Of a stretch of DNA of 64,000 nucleotides, positions 58,504 through 64,000 are shown piece after piece. This DNA is from Luzula sylvatica. Taxonomy: Eukaryota > Streptophyta > Magnoliopsida > Poales > Juncaceae. The stretch spans positions 11,748,862 through 11,812,861 of the forward strand of contig OX326959.1 in the NCBI GenBank assembly GCA_946800325.1, given 5' to 3'. A program made the position numbers and the translations under genes. Positions within the stretch are counted from its first letter, which is position 1. Each line of letters opens with the position of its first letter. The notes beneath the pieces are model-generated. The model searched no databases, was not told the origin of the DNA, and saw nothing but the letters and a program-made list of their open reading frames with translations.

Positions 58504-59046
58504 TAGGGGTGTAAACGGTTCAGATAGTGGTCATACAAGATTATTTGTATTTATTTTTTTCGGATATGGATCCGGATACGGAACAATCCGGATCCGGACA
58601 TGGTTCGAATATTAAACGAATACGATTACGATTCGGATATTGTCGTATACGAATACGGATATGAATTTTTTTCGGATAATAAAATGAAAACTATTATATC
58701 ATAACACAATATATTGTAATTATATACATAAATAATTTGCGATATGAAAAATCTAAATTATTATACGTAATTTTGTATTATGAAAAATCTAAATTATTAA
58801 ATCATTCATAAATCATTAATTTTCTATGTTTTTATCCAACTAATATGAAATATGACACATAAAATATATATAATATCCATATTCGGATCCGGATCCGGAT
58901 AATTGATTCCAAATACGAGTTCCGGATCCAAAAAATATCCAGATCCGGATAATATCCGGATCCGATACTAAAATCGGATATCGAATCCGAATAATCCGGA
59001 TCCGATCCAATAGGGATAAATTTTTTCGGAATAATATCTACACCTT
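58504..59046. mobile_element. hAT-like non-autonomous element, right copy
   Basis: Duplicate of 3-581, with the same TAGGGGTGTAAACGG start and the same junction to the NLR 3' exon. Slightly shorter through small deletions. Confidence 0.75.
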
Positions 59047-59362
59047 TTGCATTCTTAGGCGCAGCCAGTGTTGTGAAAAACGGTGAAAAACGGTGGAAAA
59101 ACGGTGTTTCGGTGGAAAAACGTCCCGTTTTTTACAACACGGTTAGAAAAAACGGTCAAACGTTTTTTTACGTGTTTGACCATTTTTTTTTTTGCGAAAA
59201 ACGTTTTTCGACCGAAAAACGCTCGTTTTTTGACAGAAAAACGCTCGTTTTTTGCATCAACTTTTATGGGCTATTGTTAATATTTTTTTTTTGGGCCAAC
59301 TTTACTATAGCCCATCTTTCCTTCATACCTTATTTCTTCTTCACGACACCCATTCAATTCAA

Positions 59363-59363
<1 letters not shown>

Positions 59364-59413
<50 letters not shown>
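59364..59413. repeat. (CT)n microsatellite
   Basis: About 25 CT units. Confidence 0.9.
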
Positions 59414-59415
<2 letters not shown>

Positions 59416-59813
59416 TGCTGCTGCTGACTCAACCGACGACTCGATTGTGGCGATTGTGGCAGCAGGTTGAAGGGACGACTCGATTGTGGCGATTGTGGCG
59501 ACTGGAGCATTCTTCATTCTGACCTAGTTTCGAGTTTAACTCAATTATTTCCTATTTCTGGTAATTATGACCTAATTTCGAGTCTTCAATTTCGTTCTCA
59601 CGACAGTGGCTGAATGTGAAGTTGTGAACTATAATTGAAGTCGCAACTAATTGATTTTCTTTCTCACGACAGTGGCTGACAAGACTAAAATTGGAATTTG
59701 GACTCGACTCAATTCTTCGAAATTGGACTCGACTCAGTTCTGACCTAATATCGAATCTTCAACTCTTCTCAACTTGGTATATTCAATGTGTATTTAGAAT
59801 TTATAATGGATAC

Positions 59814-60825
59814 TAAAGGAAATACAGTTTCAGGATCAACCGTAAAAGTGTACACAAGGATAAACGAATGTAGTCGTACATTCGTGGCCATAACTGTCAG
59901 TGGGAAAATCCGATTTGAATGGTTCAAATTGGGTTAGATAGATAATTAGATTATCTATAACCTTCATGTAGAAATATATTTCATATGAACGAAGTATCAG
60001 TGTCGTTTATGTGAAATACCGAAAGGGTGCAACATTATGACATACAGTTGGTAAAATAGTCATAACTTTTGTATACGAACTCCAATTGGGCTGGGCCAAA
60101 TTGGGTTGTGTAGATAATGAGATTATCTACAACTTTCATGTTGGGTGATTTTCTGTCAGAGAAAGTTATCAAGTTCGTCTGGACAGAATACTGAACAGGT
60201 TCATGCACTTTTCTGTGTGAAAGGATGTATATTGGATATACATGCATTTTGGCTAATCCTAATCCTATTAGATATAAATATGATACTTTCTCTCTCATCC
60301 TGATCATACTATTGAGATAATCATTCTGCCCAATACACAAGAAAAAGAGCAAATTCAGATTTGATCTTTCGTGAGTGAAAAGGTGCGAAGAGAGAGAAAT
60401 AGAGAATCGATTAGATCGAGCAAGTTCGCTGGTGCATCGTCTAGGCAGGTGCATCCGTGACCGACGTCTTACGAATCAACGTGGATACAAGTAGAGGAAC
60501 GACGTTTGTGGTTCTTCGATTGTGATCGACTCGAGTGAGAATGACGGTGGAAACGCTTGGACGCACGAAGACGAAGTCGAGTGAACCGGCGTAGTTAACG
60601 AGTGGTGAATGACGCGTGGTATGGGACGCGCGGATTGTCACCAACGTGACAGGAGGAATAGAAGGCGGCGATCAACCCTTCGTGTGCCATCAATTTGGCA
60701 CTGGTATAGATCTATCCTTCTATTTGCATGTACCCTCGAAGTCGTGGCGTGATCTCGGGAATCGGGGAACCGGACCGGGCCTTCATTCCGCTGCGCGGGC
60801 CCGGGGTCGGGGATATTTCCCAACA
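59814..60825 (+). mobile_element. Solo LTR (Copia-like), nested
   Basis: 1,012 bases flanked by GATAC at 59809-59813 and 60826-60830. The end GATATTTCCCAACA is typical of Copia LTRs. The start reads TAAAGG rather than TG, consistent with one transition. A TATA-like ATATAAATATGA lies at about 60270. No internal retroelement sequence. Confidence 0.6.
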
Positions 60826-61373
60826 GATACTGTATATTTATTTATTTTAATTTCAATTTAGTATGTTATTTGAGTCTTTATAGTTGACAGTGGCAATTGG
60901 GAAATGATAATGGCTATTTTCAATTGATTGTTTTATTTGTGTATTTTTAATTGAGGCCGTGTGTTTGCTAGTGAGTAATTTATTATGTCATTTGAGTATT
61001 TTTTTTGATTGAATTTACTATTTCATTTTGTCAGTGAGTAATTTATTGTGTCATTTGAGTATTTTCAATTTGGTATCTGCCATTGCCAGTAATTTTCAAT
61101 TTTGTTATACATTCGTTTTGATGTTACATTTATGTTAGAAATTCGTTTTGATGTCATCTTTTATGTTGGATATTGTTTAAGTTATCTTTTTACTATTAAA
61201 AAAATTAAATTATTATATATTTTTTTGGTTTTATCTATAACTTTTAATTAAATTATTATCGATTTCGGTGACCGTTTTTTCATCGTTTTTTCACCGTTTT
61301 TCCACCGTTTTACTGTAATCCCGTTTTACGGTCCCCGACCGTTCCGTACCGTTTTCCGTATTTTACAACATTG

Positions 61374-61555
61374 GTCGCATCACTATGACTCCCCATATTG
61401 ACGGGTTTATCTGATCCTATCACGGCCATAACCTGTTTCAAAACATACTGTACATTCTTCAAAGCTGCCAGTGATCTAGCACTAGCCGCTTGGTTTTGTT
61501 CGTGGAGTCTCTCTAATTCCTTTAATACTTAATTCCCTTTGGCCAACGTGCTAAC
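61374..61555 (-). pseudogene. NLR third exon, right copy, main part
   Basis: Homologous to 593-776 of the left copy. GATGAA has become AATTAA, giving an in-frame stop, and both sides are cut by transposons. Confidence 0.75.
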
Positions 61556-62144
61556 TAGGGCTCGCAACGAGCCGAACCGAGCCGAACACAGTCCAGCTCG
61601 AGCCAGCTCGGCTCGACTCGTAACAAGGGTTCGAGCTCGAATGTTCAGCTCGAGATCGGCTCGAAAAATGTTCGAGCCAGCTCGAAAATTATTTAAGATT
61701 ATTTTTCCACATAATTCACAAAAATTGATAAAATCATAAAAATCATAAAATCATAAAAATCAAAAAAATCACAAACATATGATACAATACTACCAAAATA
61801 GACAAACATAGTTCAAATCTCAACAATCCAAACAAACTAACAACATAGTCAAATAAACTAACAATCCGGATTAAATAATATTTCGACACTTCTGATTTCC
61901 TCTTCTTCCCCGCAAATTCTGAGGAAGGTTCGTTGGCTTTAATTCTAGTTAATTGGAGTGGGGTTTGGAGATTCGGTTATGTTAACTGCACAAGCGGATT
62001 CCGGAATGTTAACTGCACAAGCGGATTCCGGAATGTTCGACATTCTACAAAAAAATTTAATAATTGATACATATTTAAATAAAAATTAAATAATCAGAAA
62101 AATTAAATAATTAAAAATGATCAAATAGGAAAAAAGGATGTTTT
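61556..62144. mobile_element. hAT-like element with GAGCTCG-rich end, in right-copy exon 3
   Basis: Begins TAGGGCTCGCAACGAGCC with many GCTCGA/TCGAGC repeats, then AT-rich sequence with a duplicated AATGTTAACTGCACAAGCGG (about 61977 and 62012). Flanks GTGCTAAC and TTTCTAAC suggest a decayed 8-bp duplication. The left copy shows the empty site. Confidence 0.7.
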
Positions 62145-62178
62145 CTAACCAGCACGCCTGCGCCACCAGCTTTTTTGC
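62145..62178 (-). pseudogene. NLR third exon, right copy, 5' part
   Basis: Keeps the CTCTCAG acceptor, but the following A-run has six A instead of five, a frameshift against the left copy. Confidence 0.7.
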
Positions 62179-62345
62179 CTGAGAGCAAGTTATATGGGTA
62201 CTCTTTGTTAGAAAAATGGGAAATCATATATTCGTATTAAGTAACTAAATTACTTTGATATGTAAAGAAAAACTTGCATAACTGAAACCCGGGTAAATGT
62301 GATTCTAGCTGGTAAGTAGACCAGTTTGATTTCAAATAAAAAACG

Positions 62346-62638
62346 GGGTTATATATTCAGCCCCTCCAAACTCAAAATAACATTCTTGATGAGGTAACAA
62401 AGAAGAGGTAAGTGAATTGATCAGTAATATTAATTGATTAAATTAGTGATTTAATTAATCGTTTAATTAAATTGACACGTCAATTAACATGTATTAATAT
62501 TAACATATTATAAATTATTTACGTATCAATTAATATTTAATTGAGTCAATTAAAAAACCTAATCAACCAATCTAATCATTTTTTCCACCTACAATCAAGC
62601 ATCTTGGGATGAGTTTGGGGTGCCAACTATATTTTCCC
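62346..62638. mobile_element. 304-bp-family MITE, right copy
   Basis: Duplicate of 974-1277 at the same intron position. The right flank TAAAAAAAA is kept; the left flank has changed. Confidence 0.8.
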
Positions 62639-62650
62639 TAAAAAAAATAC

Positions 62651-62764
62651 CTTTTATACTGGAGCTTATCTGACAGACTAGGAGACTTAAACACATCTGG
62701 TGAACCATGTTTGCTGAAATCAAACTGAAGCTGCTCATTCAAATTGATCTCCTCACAGGCCACA
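62651..62764 (-). CDS. NLR gene, second exon, right copy
   Basis: 114 nt, same splice sites and open frame as 1290-1403, with a few changes including two Glu-to-Lys changes near the end (FKSP, YK). Preservation of frame in both copies supports coding use at least until recently. Confidence 0.5.
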
Positions 62765-62895
62765 CTTACAAAAATTGAAAACAAAAAAAAGATCATTCAT
62801 CAGAAGTTGAAAAATAATTGAAACATGAAGATGAAACTTGAAAGTATAAGACAATTTAGAACTAAATTAATATAGAACTTTATCAGCAATCAACA

Positions 62896-64000
62896 TTACC
62901 TTGGATCATCTTTTTCCTTCAAATGATTGACCCGCGGTTTCTTCCTCATTTCCATCTTAGGGCAACCGCTGATTTTTATCTCATGAACGCAAGTCGAGTC
63001 CGACAACCCTTCAACCGATGAAAGCTCCGGACATTGAGAAATTTTCAGCATTCTGAGTCCAGGTCGACTTTTAGGCAACATAATAGAGGTGGTTTTTGAA
63101 AGACCCTCAATTTTAAGGAATTCAAGGGATGGGAGATCAATAATCTTTGGTAACTGAGTGCAATTGTAAATTGACAATTCCACTAGAGATTGGAAACTGG
63201 GAATATTCCTCAGAAACGGGCATCTATTTATAGATAGAGTATGGAGGCAAGGGAAATCTCCATCTTGTATTTCAACCCATTCCTCCAATTCATACATCTC
63301 CCAAATATTTAGTGTCTCCAAAGATGGGAATCCATTAAATAAATTTATTTTTTGGATAGCATACAACTTCTGTATGCTGAGATATCTAAGCAAGGGAAGT
63401 TTACCAAGATCAGCTAAATTCTCCAAGTTATAACAATTATCGAGTATAACGGAAAACAAATTCGGAAATGGAGAATCTTCTATCCATGTAGGAAAGCTAT
63501 TTCCCGGGTAATTCCTTACAATTAATTCCTTAAGGTTGGGACAAGGCTGAAGGTTTTGAATTACTTCTTGCGCAATCTCCACTTCTTCATCGCTTTCATT
63601 AAACATTATAATATCAGTCCAACGTAAAGATAAATTTTCCAAGTACAATTTACTTGTTAAATGAGACTCTTTTGCATTAAATCCGTTTCTAACATTCTCG
63701 AGTCCACAAATCTCAAGGCTTCCCTTCAGGGAATTTAAATTCTTCAATTCCACAATTTCACAATTTGACTGGCCATTACCGACATTAAAAACCGGTAAAG
63801 ACCGGAGATTGGTCAATTTTCCGATCCCACATGGCATGACAGTGAACCCCGATTCTTTAGTCACATCAAGATACCAGAGGTTAGATAATTCTTTTATGGT
63901 TGGCGGTAGTTCTTCAAGATATTGACAGTCTTTGGCTTTTAGAGTTTGGAGGTGGACCGAGTTAGATATTTCAGAAGGGATGCACTTAATTTTGGTACCA
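62896..64000 (-). CDS. NLR LRR region, right copy (runs off the window)
   Basis: Open from the window edge to a stop at 62896. It aligns over about 321 residues with the C-terminal LRR of the left NLR with about 15 substitutions by eye (about 95% identical). Examples are NLAYLGKLPSL against NLADLGKLPLL, and LSNGFTS against LFNGFPS. The CCAAG|GTAATG donor at 62900 is conserved. NB-ARC is outside the window, so function cannot be judged. The same orientation as the left copy indicates direct duplication. Confidence 0.9.
   Translation of the reverse strand, partial: GTKIKCIPSEISNSVHLQTLKAKDCQYLEELPPTIKELSNLWYLDVTKESGFTVMPCGIGKLTNLRSLPVFNVGNGQSNCEIVELKNLNSLKGSLEICGLENVRNGFNAKESHLTSKLYLENLSLRWTDIIMFNESDEEVEIAQEVIQNLQPCPNLKELIVRNYPGNSFPTWIEDSPFPNLFSVILDNCYNLENLADLGKLPLLRYLSIQKLYAIQKINLFNGFPSLETLNIWEMYELEEWVEIQDGDFPCLHTLSINRCPFLRNIPSFQSLVELSIYNCTQLPKIIDLPSLEFLKIEGLSKTTSIMLPKSRPGLRMLKISQCPELSSVEGLSDSTCVHEIKISGCPKMEMRKKPRVNHLKEKDDPR

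Larger units (their letters stand above)
59066..61373. mobile_element. hAT element inserted in the duplicated NLR 3' exon
   Basis: The left end CAGTGTTGTGAAAAACGG is mirrored by CAATGTTGTAAAATACGG on the reverse of the right end. The flanks GGCGCAGC and GTCGCATC are each one base from GTCGCAGC, the undisturbed site in the left duplicate (593-600). Subterminal AAAACGG/CCGTTTT repeats are dense. Contains a CT tract and a nested solo LTR. No transposase. Confidence 0.85.

Overview
The window reads as a transposon-dense, AT-rich stretch of a eudicot plant nuclear genome. The evidence is a CC-type NBS-LRR (NLR) resistance-gene pair with plant splice signals, a plant L1 LINE, CACTA and hAT elements, a SINE, Copia-like solo LTRs, and fragments of plant genes (RAF-like PB1 kinase, stearoyl-ACP desaturase, EXO70, ETF beta, PPR). 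I cannot name the species. No rRNA, true tRNA or CRISPR was seen.

Layout. 1-4010 and 58504-64000 are two direct copies of one segment, about 58.5 kb apart and both on the minus strand. Each holds an hAT-like MITE, a 3' exon, a 304-bp-class MITE in an intron, a second small exon, and the NLR main exon. The left copy has the NB-ARC and LRR in the window. The right copy runs off the window in its LRR. The right copy's 3' exon is broken by two further DNA transposons (59066-61373 and 61556-62144), by a stop and by a frameshift.

5.8-13.1 kb is an hAT-like element with an almost full-length L1 LINE inside it; both insertions have recognisable target-site duplications. 15.4-22.9 kb is a tandemly duplicated LTR-like segment. 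Its first copy carries a 4.7-kb CACTA element and its second copy keeps the empty site. The second copy also carries a TATA box preceded by eight CGTCATGACG-type palindromes. 23.5-31.7 kb holds several TIR elements, MITEs and one SINE with a perfect 13-bp target duplication.

32.9-40.3 kb is a degenerate local array. A core with two palindromes (GTGGGACCCAC, a TCP-type site, and GTTCCATGGAAC) recurs seven times, interleaved with PPR-like coding scraps and CT microsatellites.

43.3-48.8 and 51.2-58.0 kb are two related TIR elements set in TA/GA microsatellites. They share termini and an unusual two-level AT minisatellite but carry different captured host-gene fragments: PB1/RAF kinase and acyl-ACP desaturase in the first; EXO70, ETF beta and possibly PPR in the second. 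The desaturase and ETF fragments keep introns, so capture was at DNA level. This Pack-type family and the local palindrome array are the strongest candidates for something undescribed.

The only gene that may be functional here is the left NLR, and even it lacks a visible coiled-coil exon and has degenerate NB-ARC motifs. Everything else is mobile or decayed sequence that has built up between the two NLR duplicates.
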